DNA from: Lactococcus lactis
GTDB taxonomy: Bacteria; Bacillota; Bacilli; Lactobacillales; Streptococcaceae
Direction of reading: 5' to 3'
Length of the DNA: 64,000 bases
Assembly (NCBI RefSeq): GCF_029023865.1
Contig: NZ_CP118969.1
Span: 1,798,001 to 1,862,000, forward strand
Part shown: positions 1 through 8,712 of the stretch, one piece after another
Numbering within the stretch: position 1 is the first letter of the stretch
Layout: each line of letters opens with the position of its first letter
The notes under the pieces: generated by a model
The model's database searches: none
The model's input: only the letters and a program-made list of their open reading frames with translations
What the model was told of the DNA's origin: nothing
Translations under genes and position numbers: made by a program

Positions 1-444
1 TACCAAGGGTAAAGCTGCTTTCAGCAAACCTTTCTGAGGGTTAGTTTGTTCTTCAATCAAATAATAACCATCAGACACAGATAAACTAGCTACTCCATTA
101 GAGTCAGTCGCCAAATCAGCAACCTCTTTTAAAACTGTATAACTTGATGGCGGTGGATTTGTTGCCTTAAGTTCTGAACCATCCCCAGTAGGTGAAATTT
201 CATAAACTAAATAATGAATTCCAGAAAGAACTGACAGTTCGTTTCCTAAATTATCCAAGGGGAGGTTATTAATCTGTAGTCCATCATTTGTCGTCTGATT
301 CTCGCTAAAACCTGTCGCTCCAGGGCTTAGGCCATATTTTACAATAATTAAGCGACTATCAGCAAAAGCTTTTTGACTGACAAGTCCCAAAAACAAAAGC
401 AAAGTGACTATTAAGAACCCCATTAACTTGCTACTTTTTGTCAA
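1..444 (-). CDS. yhhB: Pilin-like surface protein, N-terminal part (cut by window edge)
   Basis: Last gene of the pilus operon; only the first 148 codons are inside the window. I place the start at a TTG (codon 444-442) because a strong GGGGGAGGG ribosome site lies just upstream. The next in-frame ATG (423-421) has no such site. The TTG start gives a typical signal peptide: a basic N-terminus, the hydrophobic run GFLIVTLLLFLGLV, and a likely cut after KAFA. The mature part resembles Cna-B/SpaA-like pilin domains, with a strand pattern ending GYYLIEEQTNPQKG, an E-box-like motif. The start overlaps the sortase gene by 14 nt, so the two are translationally linked. By position it matches the lactococcal yhhB pilus-base/anchor subunit. 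The LPXTG signal would lie outside the window and cannot be checked. Confidence 0.75.
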   Translation of the reverse strand, partial: MTKSSKLMGFLIVTLLLFLGLVSQKAFADSRLIIVKYGLSPGATGFSENQTTNDGLQINNLPLDNLGNELSVLSGIHYLVYEISPTGDGSELKATNPPPSSYTVLKEVADLATDSNGVASLSVSDGYYLIEEQTNPQKGLLKAALPLV

Positions 445-1732
445 TTATCCCTCCCCCTTTCTTTAATTTATTAATATTCAAGCATTTAATATACTTTATA
501 TATCCCAATGCTTCTTCTGTTTTCAAAACATACTGCATTATTTTCTTATCACTAGTAAAAGCAGGGCCTACGACAAGCGCATGTTTTTCATCCCCATAAC
601 CTTGTTTCTCATTAATATAATTTTGCCAGTTTTCCGTTTTATCTTTAAATATCCAGCGGGACAACTTTTTAATTCTTTTTAATCGATAAACATTTAAGAA
701 AAGCTCTTCTGAGTTCAGCTTTTCTTTTTGAGCAAATTCATCTAACCACTGAAACGCTAGTTTCTTAGAATCAGTTAAATAAAAACCTTCACCAAAATCT
801 CCTACCAATTGTCCATCAGAAAGAACAGGTTTTTCAATTTTTCTAGCAGCAACATGGTATAAGTTCCGCTTTCTCCCAAAGAGTAACCATAAAAGATAGA
901 CTAATCCAAGAAACATTAAGAAAGCAGACCCAAACATCACCCAAAAATTATAACCAAACTGATTGCGTTGAATATCTTCTTGTGGCGTAACCTTTGATAA
1001 TGCTGTTCTTTCACCAGTAACTAGTAATCTTTTGTTATTAATACCTGTTGGATAACAAGTGACTAAAGTCACCAAATCTCGTCCTTTTTCAATACTCAAA
1101 GATGAAACTTGATTGGGAGCAACGATGCGAATATCATTAATCTTGTATTTTAGAGTGAGATTCAAAACATGAAGATAAAAGATATCACCATTTTTGAGTT
1201 TATCTAGATTAGTAAATAAAGTATCATTCACTCGCCCAGAATGAGCAGGTAAGACAGCATGACTATTGATTCCTCCAATTGGCAAAGAGGATTGAGGCAC
1301 ATGTCCAACCCCTAGTCCCAAAATTTTTTCAGAATCTCCAGGATAGATTGGAATATCATTGACTTTAATCTGAGGAATCGTGATGAAATCCATCATTCCC
1401 GTAGTATCAATTTTTAAGACATTGTTATAGTTAGGAATTGGCTTATTCCAAGCAATATGCTGACTTGCATCATAGATATATTCATTGTAAAGTTGCGCGT
1501 TATAAAGCTGTGCTTGACTAAGCAATTCCTTTACTTTAGCACTTCCTATATTTGAAAGATTTTTTTCATCGTATTTCTGAACAGATTTGATATTTTGCTG
1601 TCCTGCCAAATAGTTAACAACAATCGGGTAGAACAACAATCCAATAGCAATTATCCCAAGAATAATACTCAGTAAATTTCGGAAACTGAAGCCCTTTTTA
1701 CGGGAGGTTTTTGGTTTTTTCTTTGCCATCAT
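431..1732 (-). CDS. srtC: Class C (pilus-assembling) sortase with a C-terminal extension
   Basis: Transpeptidase that joins pilin subunits by isopeptide bonds at the outer membrane face. The 433-residue protein has a basic N-terminus and a first membrane segment (about 20-42). The sortase core holds His164 (LPAHSGR), Cys226 (TLVTCYPTG) and Arg235 (NKRLLVTGER). A second membrane segment spans about 262-287, as expected for class C. About 144 residues then follow, rich in Lys, Glu and aromatic residues, which should be cytoplasmic; most class C sortases stop shortly after this helix. An AGGAGGGG site precedes two adjacent ATGs (1732 and 1729), and either could be used. The gene sits between the major pilin and the last subunit, as in the known yhgD-yhgE-srtC-yhhB operon. 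Confidence 0.9.
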   Translation of the reverse strand: MMAKKKPKTSRKKGFSFRNLLSIILGIIAIGLLFYPIVVNYLAGQQNIKSVQKYDEKNLSNIGSAKVKELLSQAQLYNAQLYNEYIYDASQHIAWNKPIPNYNNVLKIDTTGMMDFITIPQIKVNDIPIYPGDSEKILGLGVGHVPQSSLPIGGINSHAVLPAHSGRVNDTLFTNLDKLKNGDIFYLHVLNLTLKYKINDIRIVAPNQVSSLSIEKGRDLVTLVTCYPTGINNKRLLVTGERTALSKVTPQEDIQRNQFGYNFWVMFGSAFLMFLGLVYLLWLLFGRKRNLYHVAARKIEKPVLSDGQLVGDFGEGFYLTDSKKLAFQWLDEFAQKEKLNSEELFLNVYRLKRIKKLSRWIFKDKTENWQNYINEKQGYGDEKHALVVGPAFTSDKKIMQYVLKTEEALGYIKYIKCLNINKLKKGGGIIDKK

Positions 1733-1793
1733 CCCCTCCTAATCTACAATATCAATTTGGCTAGTTTACCACTTCCATTAAAGATAAAGTTTT

Positions 1794-3638
1794 TTATTTC
1801 ACAACTTCTTCTTCGTTATCTTTACGACGTTTAATAGCAAAAGCAATCACCCCTGAAACAGTTGCAATAGCAATGATTCCCGCTAAACCTTGTCCACCTG
1901 TAAATGGTAATGCAAATGGTTTATTATTGGTAATTGTAGTATCAGTAGCAGCTGGTGCTGTGCTTGCGGTGACGGCACCAGTCAGGTTAGCTGCTGTGGT
2001 AACACTAGGAAGTTGATAACCTGTTGGAGCGGCAACTTCGACAAGATAGTAATTCGTTGTGTTACTGCCATCTGTGTTATTATCAACCAAGTTCAAGCCG
2101 TTAAAGGTTGCAATCCCATCTTTACCCGTAGTGAATGTTACTGGTGCAGTTGCACTTGTATTTGCATTTCCTGAAGTATCCCCAGTGACAAAAGCCGCTT
2201 TACTTGAAGTTAGATTTGTTACTGTTCCACCTGAGGCTGAGTTATTAAAATAAGCTGCATTCGCTTCAACAAAATCTTGGGCATCCTCTTTATTATCAGC
2301 ACGTACAACAGTAAAAGTTGCTCCTGCCAAAACTGCTTTAGTTGAAGCATCTGTTTTAGTCATTTCAAGGCCACCCACGTTAAGTGTTGATTTAACTGCT
2401 GCCGTCGTTGAAAGATCTGCTCCATAAGCGTTAGTGATTGTCGTGGTAGCTGAATCTGTCGCACTACCAATGGCGCTTTTAACCGTTGATGGAATGATAA
2501 TATTCAAAGCACCATCTGCGTTACCAAGCAAGCTTGCTGCGTGTTGTTGACCAGCCATTGTCAAAGTAACCACGATTTTTCCATTGCCATCGTTTGTGAT
2601 TGTATAGTCAGTTGTCGGAGTCAAAGTACCCACTTTTGTTCCACTTCCATTTGTAACATTTACAATTACCGTACTTACTGTTACTGTTGAGCTGTTGACC
2701 AGATTATTAGGCAATTGATCGGTAACAATATATGTACCTGTGCCCCCTGTAGTCCCGTTTCCGTTGTTTGTTTGTGAAGAATCAAAAACTGTATTCACAT
2801 TCCAATTCACAGTATTTCCAGCTGCCGCAGTTGTCGTATTTTGATTATCAGACCCATTTGTCCATGTTCCATTAGCCAGATTTTCATTTCCGGCATTGTT
2901 GTCCGTATTTGTGAGCGTTTGGTCAGAATTTCCCGTCGCATTTGGATTAGCAATTTGATTTGGTGTTTGACCATTGAAATTATCATCCGCATTTGTTGTC
3001 GCACTCGTTCCTAAACCTGCTGAACTTGACATATCTAGTTTTGGATAAACGTTAACAATACCCGCTTGGCTGTCTTCGTGGCTGACTTGGACGATAAAAT
3101 CTCCAACAGTTGTAATCCCGTTGACTGTTGTCACTTGATGAAACAGATAATAACCATCGGTCAAGCCAGTGAAATCAGCAAGACCAGATGCATCTGTAGT
3201 GACTGGAGCTACAGAAGTTGTATCTGTAAATGAAGGATCAGTCACACCAGTCGGAACACCCGTCCCTACATATTTTGTTGCTGAAAAAGTCACATTTGCC
3301 ATTGTGCTTGGAGTTGAACCTTCAAGAGTTGTTTGTTGGCTACCGTCGTTTTTGGTGCTTCCAGTATTTCCTGCTTGTCCTCCTGTTTGATTATTAGCAA
3401 TCCCACTATCATTAACAGGATTGCCATCGGAATCTACAAGTCCGTTATTTTGCGTAGGATTTTGATTCCCAGCTGCTGATTGAGCATAGATAGCCACTTC
3501 GCCATTTGAGACTTGGTCCGCTACATTAGTTGTTTTCGCATTGACAGTTGCAAGTCCACTAAATCCTGCAAGAGTACTCAAAGCAAGTAAGCTAACGCTT
3601 GCCAAAGCAAAGTTTTTATTAAGTGAGTTAAGTTTCAT
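1794..3638 (-). CDS. yhgE: Major pilin (backbone) subunit, LPXTG protein
   Basis: Shaft subunit of the cell-surface pilus. It has a signal peptide (cut near VNA-KT, residue 34), a pilin motif VNVYPK ending at Lys200 (the residue a class C sortase would cross-link), and an E-box YLVEVAAPTGY with Glu534. The sorting signal LPFTG (577-581) is followed by a membrane helix and a KRRK tail. Residues about 55-110 and 205-280 are rich in Asn, Gln, Gly and Thr and probably form linkers. The length (614 aa) suits a multi-domain Cna-B/SpaA-type backbone pilin. A GGAG site lies 8 nt before the ATG. The gene is followed after about 60 nt by the sortase, which supports this role. Confidence 0.92.
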   Translation of the reverse strand: MKLNSLNKNFALASVSLLALSTLAGFSGLATVNAKTTNVADQVSNGEVAIYAQSAAGNQNPTQNNGLVDSDGNPVNDSGIANNQTGGQAGNTGSTKNDGSQQTTLEGSTPSTMANVTFSATKYVGTGVPTGVTDPSFTDTTSVAPVTTDASGLADFTGLTDGYYLFHQVTTVNGITTVGDFIVQVSHEDSQAGIVNVYPKLDMSSSAGLGTSATTNADDNFNGQTPNQIANPNATGNSDQTLTNTDNNAGNENLANGTWTNGSDNQNTTTAAAGNTVNWNVNTVFDSSQTNNGNGTTGGTGTYIVTDQLPNNLVNSSTVTVSTVIVNVTNGSGTKVGTLTPTTDYTITNDGNGKIVVTLTMAGQQHAASLLGNADGALNIIIPSTVKSAIGSATDSATTTITNAYGADLSTTAAVKSTLNVGGLEMTKTDASTKAVLAGATFTVVRADNKEDAQDFVEANAAYFNNSASGGTVTNLTSSKAAFVTGDTSGNANTSATAPVTFTTGKDGIATFNGLNLVDNNTDGSNTTNYYLVEVAAPTGYQLPSVTTAANLTGAVTASTAPAATDTTITNNKPFALPFTGGQGLAGIIAIATVSGVIAFAIKRRKDNEEEVVK

Positions 3639-3768
3639 TTGTTTATCTCCATTTTTATTTGATTGAGTTGTGAGTAATTAAGTTAAAAATATACTCAAGC
3701 TTTTGGAACGGTCTTTTATTTTATGTGAAATAGGGATTTCTTAACTAGAATTTCCTCTTATTTTTTTA

Positions 3769-6700
3769 TCATTCGTTTGTCCCCTTTCGCTGTGCTTGTG
3801 CTAAATGAGTCCGATTTTTTGTATGGAATATTTTTGCGTAAGGACGAGTGTGTCGAGAAGTTAGGTAAATATTTGATCGTTTATTATCATTTTTTCCTAA
3901 AATCTCCTTGTTAATAACTTCAAGATCCATTTCTGCTTTACGTCGTTGACTAAAGTAGAATCCAAGTGCCCCAAAGGCCGCCAATCCTATCATCAAATAT
4001 AGGAATTGATTACCAGCTCCACCTGCAAAAGGAAGTACAAAATTAGTAACTGTCAACTCTGTTGTTGATTTAACATAGTCGCTTGTGGTCGCTTGGCCAG
4101 AATTTATAAAATCGCCAACTGTATGTCCACCTGAAGCTGTAGTTGTTTGCCAATTTGTATAATCAACTAAACCTTGGGCAGTTAAAGCATAATAATTTTC
4201 TATATAGGCTCCTTCTTGAAGTTTATTTGTCGGTAGGGTGATATCAGAATTATTTACCCAAAGTATGTTCCCCGAGCTATCAGTGATAAGAACACCGATT
4301 GCATCTCCGTTAACTATTGGATTTGTTCCAATATTTTCTACTGAGCTTCCATCAGCATTACTGGCCCCTACTAGATCAGAAGATGGATTGTAAGAAGCGG
4401 CGCGTGGAATGATATGATGATTATTTGTTGTAATTGCTGTTGCATCTTGCACTTCTAGAGTAGTCTGACTTGTTACTGTATCATTTGCCAAACTTGTCGC
4501 ATCTAATGTTTGCAAAAACTGTGATACTGTCCCACCAGAATGACTAGGAAGCCAGTTAGTATAGGCTTGAACACCAAGGTAATTGAGAGCATAGTAATTC
4601 TCGGTATAAGTTCCAATTGAAAGTTGCAGTGAATTTGTTGCATCACCCCAATAGTCTGTTTGTCCTCCAGTGATATTTACAATCGCGTTATAGCCATTGA
4701 TTGCATAACTTAAGCCATCATCGTCCGCACCATCTATATCGGTACTTGATGTAATTTCACTACTTGGAATATAATTTGTTGCAGGATTAACATGCTGACC
4801 TGAAGTGGAATTGCTTGTAATTGTAGTCTGGTCAACTGTCATCAACAAATGAACCAATTGTGTTCTATTACTCTTTGTCCCAGCTAAAACATAAGGATGA
4901 GCAGCTAATAAATCAGAAAAGGTTTTATAAGTTGTTGTTGGAGCTGAATTTGTGGCTGTAGTTGTTGTCCCCTCTTGATACTGATAGCCGGTAACGATAT
5001 ATTTAATACCTGTTGCACCATCAGTATATGTGACATTATCTGTTGTACTTAAAGTATTACCAGTAAGAGAATTCATATTATCAATGACTTGACTCTGATA
5101 ATTAGTTGTTGTCGAACCTCCCAAAATTGAACCTACAGTTGGAGTAAAACCTCCTTGTGCAACATTTAGAGGATCATTATCAGGATTAGGGTCAATCGAA
5201 ATAAACCAAGTTACATTTACAGTGTTAGGTGCCAATTGAATATAATACTGGTTACCAGTAGGTGCATAGACTTGTCCACTTGGCCAAGCGGCATTTGTTC
5301 CATTAGTTGTTGAGCTACTAATTAATATACCTGATGCAGATGTTCCGGCATAAATAGCTGAGATGTAATAACCTGAAGGAATTTGTGGGCTAGTATTATA
5401 TCCTGTCGGTGTAGTAACACTTCCTCCTGTTGTTCCAGTTGAAGTTAAAATTGCGGGAATTGCCGGAGTATTTAATGCTGTACTAGTGTATCCATAGGTG
5501 TAAGTTGCGGTTTGTGATACTGCAGTCAAAGTAACTGTATAAGTATTCAGGGTACTTGTAGCACCAACAGTCGGATTTTGGCTTGTAAAAGCAGCTAGGG
5601 TCGCTGCCGTTGTAGCACCGGAAACTGTTGTTGTCCCATTTGATATTTGCGTAATGTTGTAGCCTGTAGGAACAGCATTTGAAAGAGCTGTTGCATAGCT
5701 AGATAACAAAGTGGTGTTTGAAAAAGGATTGTCGGTTACAACTGATGCGTCTGTTATACCAGTTGCTCCGTAAGCAATCTGATTTGGGAGATTTGCAAGG
5801 GTTGTTCCACTTGCCTTCGCCCAGTTGAATAAAACAGTTTGCTGACTTGGTGTATAGCTTACATTTAAGGCATTGGGGTTGGTTGTTCCTACAATAAAGT
5901 TAGAAACAGTTGTGGCTGAAGTATTCGTTGTGGATGCTGGGTTTGCTGCAAGAACTGTCGTTGTTGTTGCAGAATTAGCTTGATAACCTGTTGGAGCTGC
6001 TGGAACAACGTAGGTATAAGTATTATTATCTGGGCTTGTTGAACTTGGAGCAGTTAAAGCCGCACCAATCGTATCATTGACATTTGCCGTAATTGAACTT
6101 TGTGCCATAGATGGAATCGGCTTCCCTGTAACTTTATTGAGATAGTTTATAGGCACAGGTTCTGTTCCTTTTGAGCCAGTAATCGTTGCTCCATTTAAAG
6201 AAACAGAAAGATTACCATAATTCCCCCCTGTCCCGCCAACAAAACCAACTGTTAATGAATTTTGTAGATTAGTATGAGTTGTTAAGGTATAACCACCCGT
6301 TCCTCCATTGACAGCACTTGCTCCAATTAATGCTCCATTACTTGTTGTTTGAGCAATCAAATTAAATGTTAAAGTCCCTGAAGTATAGCCTGTGCTTGCA
6401 GTATTTGTTGCATCAGGAGTCCAAGTGACTGTAATAGGTTCTTGTACGGACGATGTAATAGGAGAGGCGACACCTAATGCATAGCTTGTGTCGGTTGCAA
6501 AGGTGTAGGCTGTCCCATTTTGAGTGTTGGTCACGGGACTATAGGGAGCAGCACTACCTAATGAAGGATAATTAGCAGCTTGTAAAGTTCCACTACTATC
6601 CGTATTGCGAATTGCCATTACAACTCCTGGACCATCTGTCCAACCATTTACAGTTGCAGATCCGTCAATTCCTGTCAACGAACCGGTTGAGACGTTGGAT

Positions 6701-7311
6701 AAGTTAGAATAAAGATCGCGGCCGAGGAAAACTGTGTTAGGCAGACCTCTAATTCCAAGCCCATCATTTGTCGCCTGAGAAGATTGAGCATTTGCTGCTA
6801 ACTGTGCCTTTGATGCCCCTGTTAAAATAACCCCGATGGCATCTCCTGATTTTGTGAAATCAGTCAGAGAACTTCCTGAATCAACTTTAATTGTTGACTT
6901 CAAGGTAAAACCTGTTGTTGCTGAAATAGCTGAAACTGATCCATTAAATATTCCTAAACCAACACTATTAGCTGTTGATGAAACAAGATTAATCCAATTA
7001 CTTGCTACAACTGCTTTACCATATAAAGCATAGTTTGAAGAATTAGCAAATTCAGTTCCAGAGTAGGTATGTCCTCCTGTGTCATAACTTGTATTTCCTG
7101 GAACAAGTGTTCCGGATGAAACAGATGCTGCTTGCGCTTTCTCTGTTTTAGGTTGGAAAGCTAGGTTTCCAATAGGAAGTAGAGTTGAAGCTGTGAGAGT
7201 CAAAACGGTGGCACCATATAGCCATTTTTTCCCTGATTTCCAAGTACGAAAGCGAGTTGTTTTTACTTCATGACTGGTTGTATAACCTTTTTGATGCTTA
7301 GAACGATACAT
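3769..7311 (-). CDS. yhgD: Large LPXTG adhesin, probable pilus tip protein with lectin-like and MucBP-like regions
   Basis: First gene of the pilus operon, 1180 aa. The N-terminus carries a KxYKxGKxW-type signal (RTWKSGKKW, about 25-33) before the hydrophobic segment, a form used by many large surface proteins. Residues about 60-390 look like an L-type lectin domain (DGLGIRG, VFLGRDLYSN, GGTGGNYGNLSVSLNG). The middle is Thr/Ser/Asn-rich repeat sequence, and the last third has MucBP-like units with repeated ENYYAL segments. The sorting signal is LPFAG (1093-1097), then a membrane helix and RRK. About 57 further residues follow, much longer than usual for a sorting signal. GAGG lies 8 nt before the ATG. 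The matching gene in other lactococci is described as the pilus cap protein. No internal stop is present. Confidence 0.87.
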   Translation of the reverse strand: MYRSKHQKGYTTSHEVKTTRFRTWKSGKKWLYGATVLTLTASTLLPIGNLAFQPKTEKAQAASVSSGTLVPGNTSYDTGGHTYSGTEFANSSNYALYGKAVVASNWINLVSSTANSVGLGIFNGSVSAISATTGFTLKSTIKVDSGSSLTDFTKSGDAIGVILTGASKAQLAANAQSSQATNDGLGIRGLPNTVFLGRDLYSNLSNVSTGSLTGIDGSATVNGWTDGPGVVMAIRNTDSSGTLQAANYPSLGSAAPYSPVTNTQNGTAYTFATDTSYALGVASPITSSVQEPITVTWTPDATNTASTGYTSGTLTFNLIAQTTSNGALIGASAVNGGTGGYTLTTHTNLQNSLTVGFVGGTGGNYGNLSVSLNGATITGSKGTEPVPINYLNKVTGKPIPSMAQSSITANVNDTIGAALTAPSSTSPDNNTYTYVVPAAPTGYQANSATTTTVLAANPASTTNTSATTVSNFIVGTTNPNALNVSYTPSQQTVLFNWAKASGTTLANLPNQIAYGATGITDASVVTDNPFSNTTLLSSYATALSNAVPTGYNITQISNGTTTVSGATTAATLAAFTSQNPTVGATSTLNTYTVTLTAVSQTATYTYGYTSTALNTPAIPAILTSTGTTGGSVTTPTGYNTSPQIPSGYYISAIYAGTSASGILISSSTTNGTNAAWPSGQVYAPTGNQYYIQLAPNTVNVTWFISIDPNPDNDPLNVAQGGFTPTVGSILGGSTTTNYQSQVIDNMNSLTGNTLSTTDNVTYTDGATGIKYIVTGYQYQEGTTTTATNSAPTTTYKTFSDLLAAHPYVLAGTKSNRTQLVHLLMTVDQTTITSNSTSGQHVNPATNYIPSSEITSSTDIDGADDDGLSYAINGYNAIVNITGGQTDYWGDATNSLQLSIGTYTENYYALNYLGVQAYTNWLPSHSGGTVSQFLQTLDATSLANDTVTSQTTLEVQDATAITTNNHHIIPRAASYNPSSDLVGASNADGSSVENIGTNPIVNGDAIGVLITDSSGNILWVNNSDITLPTNKLQEGAYIENYYALTAQGLVDYTNWQTTTASGGHTVGDFINSGQATTSDYVKSTTELTVTNFVLPFAGGAGNQFLYLMIGLAAFGALGFYFSQRRKAEMDLEVINKEILGKNDNKRSNIYLTSRHTRPYAKIFHTKNRTHLAQAQRKGTNE

Positions 7312-7404
7312 GCTTTATACCTCACTTTCTAGTTATTCATCTCTTACTGAGTAGAATTTCTTTTTTTACTGAGAAAACATCTCATTTCTTTTTGTCTTGA
7401 CCTC

Positions 7405-7433
7405 ATTTTAACATTGCACTTTTATTTCATCAA
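7405..7433 (-). promoter_or_regulatory. Promoter of the pilus operon
   Basis: On the minus strand there is a -35 TTGATG (7433-7428), a 17-nt spacer, and a -10 TAAAAT (7410-7405) preceded by TG (extended -10). It lies about 95 nt before the yhgD start and is the best sigma-A promoter match in the 446-nt gap. Confidence 0.65.
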
Positions 7434-7581
7434 GTAAAACAGAAGCAAGCTTTTTAATGTAATTAAAAACTTTCTTGCAATGTAATATTGTTTTTTTTAG
7501 AACTAAATTTAAATTATCCTCTGACTCTTTGTAAATCAATAGCTTGTAAATCACGTATTCCATAGACTTTAAAAATAAAAT

Positions 7582-7611
7582 AAAAACCGTTCATTTAAAA
7601 GAACGGTTTTT
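7582..7611 (-). terminator. Intrinsic terminator downstream of the rgg pseudogene
   Basis: Stem AAAAACCGTTC (7582-7592), 8-nt loop, stem GAACGGTTTTT (7601-7611). T-rich sequence follows on both strands, so it may act in both directions. It separates the regulator remnant from the pilus operon. Confidence 0.85.
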
Positions 7612-7757
7612 ATATGTCTTTTTTTGCAAGTAATCTTTTCGTAATATTACTTTAGCTATATTTTTTTAGATAATTATTTTTTATAAGTACATTATGATTT
7701 TAGTGCTATCATTATTTGTATTAAATTTTTGCTTTAATAAATATTTAAATAAAAAGT

Positions 7758-8605
7758 TCATTTTTCAGAACGATTTTCTCTTAGTATTCTTTTATCATAC
7801 TGTAGCTTTAAGGTTTTTCGAAAATCTTCTGCTCCTATTTTTTTTAGAAACTTTAGTGTTTCCTGAAGCTGCATTTTCCCCTGTTTTTTATCCGTATAAT
7901 AATAACAATAAAAAGATTCAGCAAAATTTATAATGACATGACTCATCACATCACCAGGCATAAAAAATTGTTTGGAAATCATCAGAATTTCTTGAGCCTT
8001 TTCCTTTTTTCGCTATCAATAAATTTAAAAATTATTTTATAAAAAAAACGATAGATCAGTACACGATAATAGAGATTATTTTCATAGTAGGCTTTATCAT
8101 AGCGGAGGTCCTCTATGATATTATCAATTATGGAATTGTCGAGCTTATCTCCTATATTTGCCAGAATAGAAAGCTCGAAAAATCCCCAAAATTGAACTCC
8201 TTTTAGATAAAATTCTATTTCGTTAAGCTCCTCAATAGTCAACCGTCGGTATAGTCCTCTTGCAGAAAATGCGATTAACTTTTGCTCGTTTGAGCCCTCT
8301 TTATTGATTTCGTATATATATTGAAGTTGTTTAATATTTCTTTGATAATAAGCATGCTCAATTTCATCAAAAATCGAAATCTAATTATCCTGCTCGCCAT
8401 TATTAATCATTAAACTATAGTCTAATGGAGAAACATTCATTTTTTGAAGTGCAAAATCAAGTCGGTCAAAAGAGAGCATGCTTTTACCATTTTCAAAATT
8501 TGAGAGGGTTGACTTTGCAATCCCCAGTTCTTCAAAGGCTGAAAGCGAAAACCCATGTTGAATTCTAAGGTCATGGAAGGCTTTCCCGTATTTAAAATAT
8601 ACCAT
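7758..8605 (-). pseudogene. Rgg/MutR-family transcriptional regulator, broken by a stop and a frameshift
   Basis: Three consecutive minus-strand pieces rebuild one Rgg-like protein of about 282 residues. Piece 1 (8605-8381) is an N-terminal helix-turn-helix (FSLSAFEELGIAKSTLSNFE) and ends at TAG (8383-8381). The same frame continues from there without a break (AYYQRNIKQLQYIYEI...) into piece 2 (8242-7982), which has the typical Rgg stretch EIEFYLKGVQFWGFFEL. Piece 2 ends in a shift at an A-run near 8005-8012: one more A would give SEKKEKAQEILMISK and join piece 3 (to 7758). Length and order fit the family, in which a C-terminal helical domain senses short peptides. Its place directly upstream of the pilus operon suggests a former regulator of it, but that is inference. 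Confidence 0.8.
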
Positions 8606-8679
8606 TTAATCTTATTTCAATTAAATTAATTTTTTTAATAGTATATTTCAAATTTAATATTTTTTCAATTATTTTGCAT

Positions 8680-8712
8680 AAAAAAACACTGATAAAATCA
8701 GTGAATTTTTTT
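8680..8712 (-). terminator. Terminator of der
   Basis: Stem CACTGA (8687-8692), loop TAAAA, stem TCAGTG (8698-8703), flanked by A- and T-runs. It begins within a few bases of the der stop codon, and the minus-strand transcript ends in a T-run. Confidence 0.8.

Larger units (their letters stand above)
7312..7757. other. Intergenic gap between the pilus operon and the broken rgg gene
   Basis: This AT-rich stretch holds the pilus promoter (7405-7433) and a two-way terminator (7582-7611). The rest is low-complexity T/A runs, and I see no convincing gene on either strand. A plus-strand open frame at 7694-7933 runs antisense to the broken regulator and has no ribosome site. Confidence 0.6.

Noticed and set aside
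2059-3390. Several plus-strand frames opposite the major pilin
   Set aside because: These are shadows of a strongly supported LPXTG gene.
7694-7933. Plus-strand hydrophobic frame opposite the rgg remnant
   Set aside because: It is antisense to sequence that clearly encodes the Rgg C-terminus. The hydrophobicity comes from AT-rich complement codons.
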